DNA from: Nereocystis luetkeana | Lineage: Eukaryota > Sar > Phaeophyceae > Laminariales > Laminariaceae | DNA length: 64,000 bases | Assembly (NCBI GenBank): GCA_031213475.1 | Contig: JARUPZ010000030.1 | Span: 62,001 to 126,000, forward strand | Reading direction: 5' to 3' | Shown here: piece by piece, positions 11,620 to 22,080 of the stretch | How positions within the stretch are numbered: the stretch's first letter is position 1 | Layout: each line of letters starts with the position of its first letter | Notes under the pieces: model-generated | The model's database searches: none | What the model saw: the letters and a program-made list of their open reading frames with translations, nothing else | Told to the model about the DNA's origin: nothing | Position numbers and translations under genes: made by a program

Positions 11620-12845
11620 CTCACATTAACTCTCTGACGAAGGAGTCCGTGGTCACACAAAGGTGCTGGAGCCCTAGGAAGATCCGAAAAACAAAAAAAA
11701 ACGAAAATTCGGCTGCCTCAAAATACACGAGACGGAAAAAGCGCACACAAGATAAAACCAATGTGCAAAACTGAACTAACATGGCCGCGGGTATATCCTC
11801 TCAACTATAACATAGAGTACCCCCGTTCCCACCACTAACCAACTCGTGGCTGCTGACTACAGCGGATGCTGTCTGAAGTGCTGCCTGCACCGTACGAAAC
11901 GCACGGTAGTCGTGAAAACGAAAGAGGAACACACCTGCCTGCTATCTGGAGTGCTGTCAGAGTGAAGACTCGCGGATATGCAGTGAAAAAAGGAGCAATC
12001 GAACCTTACTGCCACACGAATATCAACGATCGCCATCTCTTCCTGGACTGTCTGACACAAAAAGGTGCAGCACAGTTATGATACCACGTCCCTGATAATT
12101 GCGTAGGTTATTCCCCATGAAGGGTATACAACTCGTTAAACTACAAAAACCAGTGACGAGTACCGGTAGATACTATTCTGCCTCGTGAAAAACAAAACCA
12201 GGAAAAAACAAACTATGACTGCTTCTCTCGTGATGATAGTGTGCGCGCAAATCATGGGTCTCCATGCACCGTCTTCCTGCCGCTCTTCATGGCCGCATCA
12301 TCGCCTTGGCCCAATCCACCCGCTCCTTCGCGCGTGCACTCGTTGCCATTCCCTTCCAGTCGTTTCCCTTTCTCCGTCATCCTGAAAAACAAAATGCTCC
12401 TCGCACTTGCGGTTCTGATCTGGGAAATAAAAATTCTCGCGCAGGGGGAGGTCAATCCGTCTCTTCCCCGCACGTCGACGCTCAGTCTCCCTCCTCCCTC
12501 GTCGTCGAATCCAGCCTCCTACCGGCGCAATAGACTGTGCCGTAGTGTGGCCTGTGGTGGCGCCTGCCTCCGCGCATGGACACCCCGATTGAGCATTGCT
12601 GCTCTGCCGCAGCTGCCTAAAAAGACGCGCGAATCGTAGGTCTCCGTGCCTGACGCACCACGTACGACCCAACTCTACTGCCGCCTGAGCCTCGCGGCCA
12701 CAGGCAGCAGCGAGAAGGTATCACTCCTTGAGGGTGAGTCCGGCCTTACACCCGCCAGAAAGACCTACCCCACTCGTTATTAGCCTGATAGGGCATGCCT
12801 CGCAGCATTCCTTGCCGAGGCAGGGAGGGGAACGGAAGTATATAT
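11579..12845 (-). repeat. Repeat F, copy 1
   Basis: A repeat of about 1.25 kb, also at 22081-23382 and, partly, 23575-24460 and (inverted) 21140-21595. It begins with (GTT)n then CTCACATTAACTCTCTGACG, the same kind of end as LINE-B. Read on the minus strand it would therefore be a LINE-like 3' region with an (AAC)n tail. The other end is GGGGAACGGAAGTATATATA. Short ORFs are shared between copies (for example around HTNINDRHLFLDCL) but match nothing I know. Confidence 0.75.
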
Positions 12846-12965
12846 ATATACCTGGTATATGCGTAGCAGTACAGAGTATGTTTTCTGCCCATCAAAAACA
12901 TCAATCAGGAGACCGCAATTTAGCCCTGTCTGTGTGATACCGCAGGTAGGTATGGAGTAGGATGG

Positions 12966-13072
12966 CCCTTTTAGAACTAACTCCAGTGACTGGCCCGTTT
13001 TGGGGACGAACAACTCAAATTTCAAGTAACTTGTCCCCAGTTGTCCCGAAAACGAGACTCCAGTCTTAAAAG
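12966..13072. mobile_element. pbMITE copy, diverged
   Basis: Palindromic MITE starting CCCTTTTAGAAC with GGCCCGTTTTGGGGAC in the left arm and matching right arm. It is longer and more diverged than the 89-bp consensus seen elsewhere, and flanking TTAA is not preserved. Confidence 0.65.
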
Positions 13073-13315
13073 GTCATGGGATAGCCGTAGTAAACAAAGC
13101 CCTATAAAACACCCGAAGAGTATTCCTGGGGCTCTGAAGTTTCCCTTGCAGTAAAAAAACAATGTTTATTAACAGCATACCAGGTACATACGTAGCAGGT
13201 AGGAGAAGAGTAGACAAGCTCCTATATTGCCTGCCTTCCGTATTTTCTTTCCCCCCCGCCCGTAAATATCGCTTGTTTGTCCCCTCTTTTTTTCATCTTT
13301 TCTTTCATCCCCGTG

Positions 13316-13790
13316 TGTTGTGTTGTTGTTGTTGTTGTTGTTGTTCTCACATTAACTCACAATACAATGCAGTCCGTGGTCGCAGGACAGGCTCCAATAA
13401 CTCTGGAGTGAGTGGAAGAAATACCTCAAGTGAAACAGAGGCAAAAACAAAAAACAAGCATACATACGCACTCCACCACTGCGGACACCAGGGAAGCAAA
13501 AAGGAGACCATTAATAGCAGACAAAAACCACAAAAAGAAGATGAAGCGAAGCAAAAAAAACAAAACAAAACAAAAACAGAAGCAGATAGCAAAACGCAAA
13601 AAAAGGCAAGACGGACCATACTAACAAAGACACAAATAGGTACAAACAGGAATGAAAGAAAAATGAAAAAAAAAGAAAAAGGAAAAAAGAGGGACAAAAA
13701 AATAAGCGATAATCACGGGCGGGGGGGGAAGAAAATACGAAAGGCAGGCACTGGAGCATACAGAAACGCAAAGTAGGAGGAGCAATTGTG
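13316..13790 (-). mobile_element. LINE-B 3' end fragment with (AAC)n tail
   Basis: Closely parallels 26632-27060 (the 3' UTR of the full LINE-B): GTT run, CTCACATTAACTCACAATAC, GGACACCAGGGAAGC, A-rich lysine-coding-looking stretch and CGAAAGGCAGGCACTGGAGC. It is a 5'-truncated copy of about 450 bp. The Lys-rich plus ORF over it (13162-13776) is not a gene. Confidence 0.85.
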
Positions 13791-13814
13791 ACTCACTACT
13801 CGTACTCTGTTTGT

Positions 13815-14163
13815 TTGTTTTTTTTTCATCCCATTTATTATCTTCGCCCATCTTCTTCTCTCTCTCCTTCCAACTCGTAACTCAGATCCGGGGTCACATA
13901 GCAGGCTCTTCTCCCCCCTTCCCGCTACGGTACGAGCCTTCATTTTTATCGCGAGAAGATTTCAGCCTTTTCTTCCCTCGTCGACTCGCATCGAATTGTG
14001 CCTACCCACGCTGCAAGGCGCTCTCAACAATTGAATCCCTTTTTTTATTTTTATTTTTGCAAAAAATAAAGTCAAATGTCCGACCCACCTGGGGCTCGAA
14101 CCCAGGACTGAAACACAAGTAGAATCCGAGGTTGACCACTTGAACCACCGGGGCGACCGGCTT
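13815..14163 (-). mobile_element. tRNA-derived SINE
   Basis: On the minus strand it starts GCCGGTCGCCCCGGTGGTTC with an A-box-like TGGTTCAAGTGG, then a B box in a T-arm-like hairpin (CCTGGG-TTCGAGC-CCCAGG), then a family body (AATTGTTGAGAGCGCCTTGC, GTGACCCCGGATCTGAGTTA) and ends GAAGATAATAAATGGGATGA plus an A-rich tail. Other copies: 14506, 14929, 24813, 26281, 41005, 53084, 61556 and 63150. Confidence 0.85.
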
Positions 14164-14212
14164 TGAATTCACCAAAAATATAAACTAACTTTCACATGTT
14201 CAACCAACTCAC

Positions 14213-14394
14213 CCCTCGCCTGCGGGGGGGCGGGGGGCACGACAGTTCGTTTCTCCCATTTTTTTCCTTTTTTTCTTCCATTTTTTTTTTCCTCTCTTTC
14301 GATTTGTCTTCTTTGTTTTTGTTTTCTCTTTGATTGTTTCCTTTCATTTCTCTATATTATAGAATGTGTATGTCGTGTCTGTCGTATCTACAGC
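14213..14394 (+). mobile_element. LINE-A 3' UTR fragment
   Basis: Matches the LINE-A 3' UTR near 16140-16304 (CCTCGCCTGCGGGGG, TTTTGTTTTCTCTTTGATTG, GTCTGTCGTATCTA). Both ends are truncated. Confidence 0.75.
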
Positions 14395-14505
14395 AGTATA
14401 TTACTGGGGGCCATATTAAATAGTACCAACGGTATAGAACCAAAAACCTATATATTTCTCTATTTTTACTATTAATAACCGTATTTTTGGTCCTATTTAC
14501 TATTT
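14395..14505. mobile_element. Fold-back element J, copy 1
   Basis: Starts TATTACTGGGGGCCATATTA and contains AACCTATATATTT and TTTTTGGTCCTATTTACTAT. It matches 37329-37443 and 31656-31790, and its ends are near-inverted (TATTACGGGGG and CCCCCGTAATA in the best copy). It is a short non-autonomous DNA-element candidate. Confidence 0.6.
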
Positions 14506-14842
14506 CTTTTTTTGCTCATCCTATATATTGTCTTCGCACATCGTCTTCTCTCTCTCCTTCCAACTCGTAACTCAGATCCGGGGTCACATAGCAGGCTCTT
14601 CTACCCCCTTCCCGCTACGGTACGTGCCTTCATTTTTATCGCGGGTAGATTTCAGCTTTTTCTTCCCTCGTCGGCTCGCATCGAATTGTGCCTACCCACG
14701 CTGCAAGGCGCTCTCAACAATTGAATCCTTTTTTATTTTTATTTTTGCAAATAAACAGATAAAGTCAAATAAATGTCCGACCCACCTGGGGCTCGAACCC
14801 AGGACTCAAACACAAGTAGACTTCGAGGTTAACCACTTGGTC
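14506..14842 (-). mobile_element. tRNA-derived SINE, 5' head truncated
   Basis: Same family as 13815-14163. The tRNA-like head stops at ACCACTTGG and continues directly into CCCCCGTAATA, an end of fold-back element J (14838-14860). Confidence 0.85.
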
Positions 14843-14928
14843 CCCCGTAATATTAATGACATGACATTATTATGTGCATTTCATTGCCCACTGCTGTTGT
14901 GGTTGCTGCATACCAGGTACCAGGTATA

Positions 14929-15251
14929 GCCGGTCGCCCCGGTGGTTCAAGTGGTTAACCTCGAATTCTACTTGGTTGAGTCCTGGGTTCGAGCCCCAGG
15001 TGGGTCGGACCTTGATTTTTTTTGCAAAAATAAAAAAAGGGATTCAATTGTTGAGAGCGCCTTGCAGCGTGGGTAGGCACAATTCGATGCGAGTCGGCGA
15101 GGGAAGAAAAGGCTGAAATCTTCTCGCGATAAAAAGGCACGCACCGTAGCGGGAAGGGGGGAGAAGAGCCTGCTATGTGACCCCGGATCTGAGTTACGAG
15201 TTGGAAGGACAGAGAGAAGAAGATGTGCGAAGATAATGAATGGGATGAGAA
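14929..15251 (+). mobile_element. tRNA-derived SINE, full length
   Basis: Best plus-strand copy. A box TGGTTCAAGTGG at 14943-14954, B box GGGTTCGAGCC at 14985-14995, body to GAATGGGATGAGA at 15249, then an (AT)n tail. Total length about 320 bp. Pol III promoter function is inferred from the boxes. Confidence 0.88.
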
Positions 15252-15272
15252 TATATATATATATATATATAT

Positions 15273-15284
15273 ACGTGGCAACGT
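15273..15284 (+). mobile_element. Left remnant of the LINE-A tail that hosts LINE-A (minus)
   Basis: ACGTGGCAACGT is the piece of the LINE-A 3' end that lies just before the insertion point. The continuation, ACGTAGTATCTCTG, is at 20999. The shared ACGT (15281-15284 and 20999-21002) is the likely target-site duplication. Confidence 0.7.
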
Positions 15285-15426
15285 CACGTGCGTGTGTGTG
15301 TGTGTTTTTCACATTAAACCGTTCTTTCTACCCGTCGACATCCAGCACAACCAGTGTCCGTGCCGATTCTTCAATCCTAAAAGAGATACGTTCTGTGGTC
15401 ACAAAGCTACGCCACAGAGATACTAC

Positions 15427-15685
15427 AGCGCCGCGCATCCGCCGTGGATGGTGCCCAAAGGAACGGGGGGGGAGGGGGCAACAGGAGAAGTGGCATAAAG
15501 CCCGACCGAGTGAATGCGGAGAGGGGGGGGAACAGGAGGGGTAGAAGGGAAACGGCGGTAGACGAAAGTAGGAAGGAGATGGCAGACAGGGTAGCAAGGC
15601 ACCAAGTCGACTAGGAAGTAGAATATGACCATACTACTAGTGCTACCAACTGGTGCAGCTGGCTCGAACGTGGTCTTCCCTTGTC

Positions 15686-15720
<35 letters not shown>

Positions 15721-16497
15721 CCTTCTTGCGCTGACTCTCCGTGATTTTCATTTCATTTTTTCTCTTCCTCTTCCTTTTCTGATTGATAAGCCGTACTCAA
15801 GGAGCCGTGTGGCGTGGTTGGAAGACGAACCTGCTCTGCTCGGCTCGTATTGTCTGACGCCAAGGGGCTGGGCATAGTTGACGAACGCAGGGCGGAGACG
15901 GCAGTCTGGGTAGCAAGGTACCAGGCGGATTAGCAGGGAGAACCTGGCTATACTACTCGTACCACAAGCTGCTGCCGCCACCTAGAAGGTGCTTTGGGCT
16001 TTGGTCTGCCTGTTATTTCCCCTTTGTTATTTTTCCTTGTTACTTTCTCCTTGGTTCTTTGTCTTACTCTGTTCACAAGCAGTGGTGTTTTTTGTTATTT
16101 CTTCTTTTTTCCAGCTCGTTCTTTTTCAAGTGAAGGCCACCTCGCCTGCGGGGGGGGGGGCACGACAGATTGTTTCTCTTAGATTTTGCTTTCATTTTTC
16201 TTCTTCTTCTTTTTCGACTTGTCTACCTTGTTTTTGTTTTCTCTTTGATTGTTTCTTTTCGTTTCACTATTTCATAGATTGCGTATGTCGTGCCTGTCGT
16301 ATCTAGTATGATGACATGGCTTTGCATTGCCCACTGCAGTTCACACTGCACACGTGGGAACGTAGTATCTCTGTGGCGTAGCTTTGTGACCACAGAACTT
16401 GTATCTCTTCTAGGATGGAAGAATCGGCACGGACACTGGTTGTGCTGGATGTCGACGGGTAGAAAGAACGGTTTAATGTGAAGAACACACACACACA
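15427..16497 (+). mobile_element. Nested LINE-A copy, 5'-truncated, plus sense
   Basis: Starts inside the C-terminal coding end of LINE-A (compare 15437-15610 with the reverse complement of 17236-17425), runs through the 3' UTR (poly-T at 15692-15722, TTGCGTATGTCGTGCCTGTC near 16279) and ends with GGTTTAATGTGAAGAACAC plus (AC)n at about 16484-16497. It lies in the 3' end of the minus LINE-A, exactly between GATACTAC (15419-15426) and ACGTTGCCACG (16498 on). The two opposite copies form an inverted repeat with arms of about 0.9 kb. Confidence 0.85.
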
Positions 16498-17235
16498 CGT
16501 TGCCACGTGTGCAGTGTGCACTGCAGTGGGCAATGCAAAGCCATGTCATCATACTAGATACGACAGGCACGACATACGCAATCTATAAAATAGTGAAACG
16601 AAAAGAAACAATCAAAGAGAAAACAAAAACAAGGTAGACAAATCGAAAGAGAAAAAGAAGAAAAATGAAAGCAAAATCTGGGAGAAACAATCTGTCGTGC
16701 CCCCCCCCCGCAGGCGAGGTGGCCAACACTTGAAAAAGAACGAGCTGGAGAAAATAAAGAAAAATAAAATAAAATAAGAAAAAAACACCACTGCTTGTAA
16801 ACAGAGTAAGACAAAGAACCAAGGAAAAATAAGAAGGGGAAATAACAGGCAGACCAAAGCCCAAAGCACCTTCCAGGTGGCGGCAGCAGCTTGTGGTACG
16901 AGTAGTATAGCCAGGTTCTCCCTGCTAATCCGCCTGGTACCTTGCTACCCAGACTGCCGTCTCCGCCCTGCGTTCGTCAACTATGCCCAGCCCCTTGGCG
17001 TCAGACAATACCAAACGAGCAGAGCAGGTTCGTCATCCAACCACGCCACACGGCTCCTTCAGTACGGCTTATCAATCAGAAAAGGAAGAGGAAGAGAAAA
17101 AATAATATGAAAATCACGGAGAGTCAGCGCAAGAAAGAAAGAAAAAACAAAAAGAAGAAGAGAAGACAAGGGAAGACCACGTTCGAACCAGCTGCACCGG
17201 TTGGTAGCACTAGTAGTATGGTCATGTTCTACTTT

Positions 17236-19756
17236 CTAGTCGACTTGGTGCCTTGCTACCCTGTCTGCCATCTCCTTCCTACTTTCGTCTACCGCCGTTT
17301 CCCTTCTACCCCTCCTGTTCCCCCCCCTCTCCTCATTCCCTCGGTCGGGCTTTCTGCCACTTCTCCTGTTGTTGCCCCCTCCCCCCCCGTTCCCTTGGGC
17401 ACCATCCACGGCGGATGCGCGGCGCTTCCTACTCATCTCAGCCTCAGCCTCGTGCCACCTCATCATGAACCGTTCGGCTGCTTCAAGGATCCCCCGGTAC
17501 CACTTCCCCGCCTTTTTGGCTGCAGTGGACCACAACGCGGTCTCAACTCCAAACACCAAGGGGGCAACTTCCGTTGACCCTTCGGTGGCTCGGAACTCCC
17601 TAAGGTCTTCGACTATGCATCTATGCCAAGTCTTACACTGTCCGCCTGGTCTCGGGTTCTCCCCACCAGTTATCGTCCCGAACATTACCCGACTGGGTAA
17701 TCGCTCCTTGCTTTGCCGTGCCACGCCCCCCCCAAAGAAGAGCCGCCGTTTACGAATGGTCGTTTCGATGCTCTCGCAACGTGTCATCTTGAGGGCCTTC
17801 GCGTACGAGAGGGTGGCATGATCAGTATGAAGTCGGCGCTGGAAGCCAATGACTCGCAGCAGGACTTGGTGGTGAGCCGTTCGAAACTTGGCAAAGTGTT
17901 CCGCTCTGAGGGTCCACGTCACACACCCGTACAGCAGGGTCTCAATCACCTCGGCCTTCAGCATTCGGACTTCAAGGCTAAGGGGGGCGGTCGTCCTATC
18001 ATACAACTCCGGGCCGAACCGTTTGAGGCATGCTCGCATGAGGCGGATCCGTCGGTCGATTTCGAGCGAGAGCGCAGCGTTTTCGTGGATAACGCCACCT
18101 AGGTATAATAACTGGGTCGTCTGCTTATACCTCTGACCTGCCGCTTCGATGACGAGCGGTGGTGCGAGGGTTGTCCGGTCTGGTGTTTGTAAGACCATTG
18201 TCTCAGTCTTCTTTTCCGACACCGTGAGGCCTGCTGCTTCGAAGACAGTCACGATGACTGTCATCATTTTTGCGAGCCCTTCAGCCGACTTCGAGACAAT
18301 TCCTGCATCGTCGGCGTACAACATGCCCCATACAGACCTTCGCACGCACGCCAATGGCTCCTCCTTCCCTGTTCGAACTACTCCAGCTTCACAGAGTTGG
18401 ACCAAATCCCTTACAATGGCTTCGTCTTGGCTGAAGCGTACTAGTACGACGTGTAACGCAGCAGCGAAGAACACGTTGAACAGTAACGGTGATAATACAC
18501 AGCCTTGCCGCAGCCCCTGCGTGACATCAAACCATTCCGAGAGCTCGCCGTCATCAGTACGCACGCGAGCCCGCATGCCATCGTGGAAATTACGGATAAT
18601 TCTCAGCATCTTGGTTGGTACGCCAAAGCGTGTGAGTACCTTCCATAACAGCTCTCGGTCGACAGAGTCGTACGCTTTCTGCAGATCGATGAAGCACACG
18701 TATAAGGGGATTTTCCTCTGTCGTCCGAGCTCTTGCAGCCGGCGCACGACGAACAACATATTAATCGTTGATCGTGCGGGGCGGAAGCCGCACTGTTCCT
18801 CGGGGAGTAGTTCCTCGGTCTCGCAGTAGTTGCTGAGGCGGCACGCGACGATTTTCAACAACACTTTGCCTGCGTGGGCAACAAGCGAAATCCCTCTATA
18901 GTTGTTGCAGTCAGTTCGATCCTTCTTTTTGTGAAGGACCTTGATGATCGCATCTTTCCATTGCTGAGGGACTTCTCCTGTTAACCAAACATTGACAAGG
19001 AATTTGTGAAAGCGCTGGGCGAATGCCGGGTGGTCGATTTTTAGGAGTTCGACCGGGAGACCATCTGGCCCGACAGCTTTCCAATTCGACATCCCCTTAA
19101 GTGCTTCGGTCATCTCGTCTATGGATGGTTCATCTTCAAGCGACAGTTTAGGCGGTCGCGGTGGCAAGAGGTCGATGATCGTGGGATCGAGTTTCAGCGA
19201 CTTCGTGTTCAAGAGTTTGTGGTAAAACCCCGCCCATCGTTCACGAATTCGCACCTTATCCCGTAGGATCGTGCCATCCTCGTCCCTAATGAACTGTTCG
19301 CTCCTCGCTTTAGTCCCTTCCAATCCTACCGTACTCTTAACCCCTTTAGAACCGCAGTCCCGTTTTGGGGACAAACTACTTGTAATTTGACTGGTTTGTC
19401 CCCAAAAACGGAACTGCGGTTCTAAAGGGGTTAAGGTGCTTGTAAAAGCCTCTTTGGTCGTTGTTCGCTAGGAGTCGTTCGGTTTCGGCAAGGTACGCTT
19501 CGAAGTACGCATGCAGTCCTGCGGCAATCACCTTCTGCAGGTTCGCACACGCAGATCTCAGGGTCTTCCACGCGGTTCTGTCCCGGGGGTGGGCACGCAA
19601 GAATTGTCGTGCATCCTCCCTCGCTGTCCATGCTGGCATGAATGCGGCCAAGGTTTCGGCAGACTCACACCATCCATGTCTGCGGTGGCGACGTGCAGGG
19701 GGTGGTACCTCTTTTTCGACCGCATCAATAACAGCCGTCGTGAAAGTCTCAACCAT
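17236..19756 (-). pseudogene. LINE-A reverse transcriptase ORF, interrupted by a MITE
   Basis: An RNA-directed DNA polymerase for target-primed reverse transcription. Visible motifs in order: [84 protein letters not shown], and the catalytic YADD at 18308-18319. A C-terminal region with SYAKALKM and [12 protein letters not shown] follows, then a Gly/Arg-rich tail. The MITE at 19341-19430 separates the N-terminal part (ends GFYKHL) from the rest. LINE-B has an uninterrupted [10 protein letters not shown] at the same place. The apparent start [11 protein letters not shown] of the downstream piece is MITE sequence, not the native start. Confidence 0.9.
19341..19430. mobile_element. pbMITE copy inside the LINE-A coding region
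   Basis: 90 bp, TTAA on both sides (19337-19340 and 19431-19434). Ends are CCCCTTTAGAACCGCAG and its inverse; inner arms are CCCGTTTTGGGGACAAAC and GTTTGTCCCCAAAAACGG. TTAA duplication and CCC-starting TIRs are features of piggyBac-type non-autonomous elements. No transposase is encoded. Confidence 0.9.
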
Positions 19757-19774
19757 ACCAGACGTATTACGGGG

Positions 19775-20780
19775 CTAGATAGGCTGGTTGAGAGTGGAGA
19801 CGACCCTGGAGACTACTCGTTCACGACACTTTCCATCGGACGTAAAAAGCTGCCTGTCGAACTCTCGCCGTTTCGTCGGTCTACGTATTTGTCCGTTGGG
19901 CGCAAAATGACCACCGAGTCGGACTTTGATATACAAGATGTTGTGGTCTGAGTCAGCCTTAGCTGGGGCAGGAGGCTGTGGGACGACTTTCGCATCTTGT
20001 ACTCTAGGTCGATGGACTTGACGGGTTAGGATGTAGTCAATCCGCTTACGGTCATTCGGGCCGGTGCCGTTATGAGTATGCGATATCCCACCCTTGCGCG
20101 TGCTGAAAACCGTGTTGGTGAGAGCTAACTTGCAATTGGTGGCGAACGACAGGAGCCGTCTGCCATTATCGTTACGAACATCACGTCCATACGCTCCCAG
20201 CACTCTGCTTTCATCATCACCGCACCCTTCCTTCCTCTGTCCAGTTCGCGCGTTGGCATCCATCAGTACAAACAGACACTCTTTCGTCGGGATTTTATCC
20301 ACCAAGTACTCCAGCTTCTGCCAGAAAATACGTTTCAGTTCGGCGTGCTTGGTACAATCAGTTGGAGCATACGCAACGACGAAATTGACTGCCTCGCATT
20401 TGCCAGCCAGCTCAAAGCGCATAGACATTGGCCGCTCGTCAACGAACTGATGAGTATACACAGACTTACTGCACAACGATTCCCTGACAGCTAGGCCTAC
20501 TCCGTACAGCCCTTGCCGCACGTCGCTGTTGTTTCCTGTCCTGAACAGAAAACACGATACCCTGCCGCACGGAACGTCGTGCTGCCGGACCTCCGAGTTT
20601 CTTGCAGACCAATGAAGTCACAGCCGAGTTGCCGTCCCTTCGCCAGTACACGCTTGTCATGTCCGTACCCGTTCTTCCCCTTTACAGCCAGGGTGCGCAC
20701 ATTGTAGGTCGCTACCGTCACAAGTGCCTCCTTCTGTCTCTTACGAGCCTCGCGTGCTGCTTTCTTCGCCAGCCGACGTG
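19775..20780 (-). pseudogene. LINE-A apurinic-type endonuclease domain (broken)
   Basis: Endonuclease/exonuclease/phosphatase-fold domain that nicks target DNA. Motifs: TYNVRTL, GLQETRR, VGLAVRES, VVAYAPTD, MDANARTG, NTVFSTR, RIDYILTR and SDHNIL, in the family order. The frame shifts between CSGQETTATCG and VRQGLYGVGLA near 20515. It also ends at an in-frame TAG (19775-19777) just before MVETFTTAV, which in LINE-B continues toward the RT. Upstream, KKAAREARKRQKEA is a basic leader. Confidence 0.88.
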
Positions 20781-20998
20781 AGGCTCGTCCCCGCCTTCTT
20801 TTTTTTCTTTTTTTGTTTCTTTTTTTTCTCTATGGCGAAAGTGGCTCTCCGTTTCGTAGCCCGGTACGCGCCTTGGTTTCCGTTGGCTGGGTGCAGCCGT
20901 CCCAACCCACGCCGACAATCCCATCCTTCCTGTCGTGCATGCATACCCACGCTGTGGCCAGCCTCTCCACTCCACCGGCTGCCCACGTAGCGCTCTCT

Positions 20999-21137
20999 AC
21001 GTAGTATCTCTGTGGCGTAGCTTTGTGACCACAGAACTTGTATCTCTTCTAGGATTGATGAATCGGCACGTACACTGGTTGAGCTGGATGTCGACGGGTA
21101 GAAAGAACGTCGGTTTAATGTGAAGAACACACACACC
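20999..21137 (+). mobile_element. LINE-A 3' end (right part of the host copy)
   Basis: ACGTAGTATCTCTGTGGCG through GGTTTAATGTGAAGAACAC and an (AC)n tail near 21127-21136. Together with 15273-15284 it is the 5'-truncated LINE-A copy into which the minus LINE-A inserted. Confidence 0.8.
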
Positions 21138-21139
21138 CC

Positions 21140-21595
21140 AGCACGTATTTACCGGCACAGCACTCCAGACAGCAGCCGCTCTGCTGTAGTCAGCAGCCAC
21201 GAGTTGGTTTAGTAGTTGTTGGCACGGGAGGAACTCTATGTTGTATACCTGGTACGTACTAATAGTAGTTGTGAGAGGATATAGGCGCGGCCATGTTATT
21301 AATATTGATAGTTCAGTTTGCACGTGCGTTGATTGCATCTTGTGTGCGCCTGCCTTTTTCGTCTCTTGTTTTTTTTTTAGGCAGTCGAATTTCGATTTTT
21401 TATGGTTTTTCGGATTTTCCTAGGGCTCCAGCAGCTTTTTTGGGTGACCACGGACTCGTTTAGTACCGACAGTCCTGATCTGGGGACAAACCATTCTAAT
21501 TCCATATGATTTGTCCCCAAAACGGGACGACTGCGGTTCTAAACGGGTTAATGTGAGAACAACAACAACAACGACAACAACAATAACGTGATACG
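21140..21595 (+). repeat. Repeat F, inverted partial copy with a MITE
   Basis: Reverse complement of the (GTT)n end of repeat F: CAGCAGCCACGAGTTGGTT, GAGAGGATATAGGCGCGGCC, CCTAGGGCTCCAGCAGC, GGTGACCACGGACTCG, then a MITE, then TTAATGTGAGAAC and (AAC)n at about 21560-21585. Confidence 0.75.
21458..21547. mobile_element. pbMITE copy in repeat F
   Basis: Diverged left arm (GTTTAGTACCGACAGTCC), good right arm (TTTGTCCCCAAAACGGGAC), followed by TTAA at 21548-21551. That TTAA is the native TTAATGTGAG of the repeat F end, so the MITE used a TTAA already present there. Confidence 0.75.
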
Positions 21596-21676
21596 AAGTA
21601 AAAGTATACCGGTATGATACACAATGTGGGTACATACATTCTCAGACATTTGATCTTGGGGTCTCGTGTTTGTATA

Positions 21677-21773
21677 CTTGTATCTCTTCTAGGATTGAAG
21701 AATCGGCACGGACACTGGTTGTGCTGGATGTCGACGGGTAGAAAGAACGGTTTAATGTGCAGAACACACACAC
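21677..21773 (+). mobile_element. LINE-A 3' terminal fragment
   Basis: Last ~95 bp of LINE-A: CTTGTATCTCTTCTAGGATT through CGACGGGTAGAAAGAACGG and an (AC)n tail. Confidence 0.8.
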
Positions 21774-21774
21774 A

Positions 21775-22065
21775 TACTTCGTATCTATCTTGGAAGGCGC
21801 ATCTTAGGTGGAAACCAGGGGTTCCAGGGCGAGAGGCAAACAAGCGAGCGCCTTTTTTATAGAGCTCCGCGGCTTGAAGAGGAATTGGAATACAGCTACC
21901 TGGTATTGAATAGCTGCTCTTCTTCTACATCTAAGCAAGCAACACACGCCCGCCGTGGTGAGTGACGAGTGCGAATAACAACGAAACCCGCGCAATATAT
22001 ATATTAGGCGAACCTTTGAGGCAAGGGATACAGTCTGTGTCCCGCCCTCTGCATATTCTTTACAG
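21775..22065 (+). repeat. Dispersed repeat I, copy 2
   Basis: Aligns with 9227-9425: GGAAGGCGCATCTTAGGTGG, ACCAGGGGTTCCAGG, and an end near GGGATACAGTCTGTGTCCCGC. Confidence 0.65.
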
Positions 22066-22080
22066 TGGTACAACCTCTCA

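Larger units (their letters stand above)
15285..20998 (-). mobile_element. LINE-A: APE-type non-LTR retrotransposon, near full length, inactive
   Basis: Minus-sense order: 5' leader from 20998; Lys-rich stretch; endonuclease (about 20720-19840); linker; reverse transcriptase (about 19330-17240); 3' UTR; conserved 190-bp 3' end; and a (AC)n tail reading as GT repeats at about 15289-15306. The 3' end is split by a nested plus-sense LINE-A copy (15427-16497) and the coding region by a MITE (19341-19430). Without these it is about 4.55 kb. The reading frame has a frameshift near 20515, an in-frame stop at 19775-19777 and the MITE break, so the copy is dead. No RNase H domain was seen. Confidence 0.9.

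Noticed and set aside
13162-13776. Lys-rich 204-codon ORF
   Set aside because: It overlaps the A-rich antisense of a LINE-B 3' UTR fragment.
16306-16553. A 248-bp DNA transposon with 57-bp terminal inverted repeats
   Set aside because: The apparent inverted repeats are the LINE-A 3' end of the minus copy and of the nested plus copy meeting head to tail. The copy at 25200-25936 shows the block is part of LINE-A.
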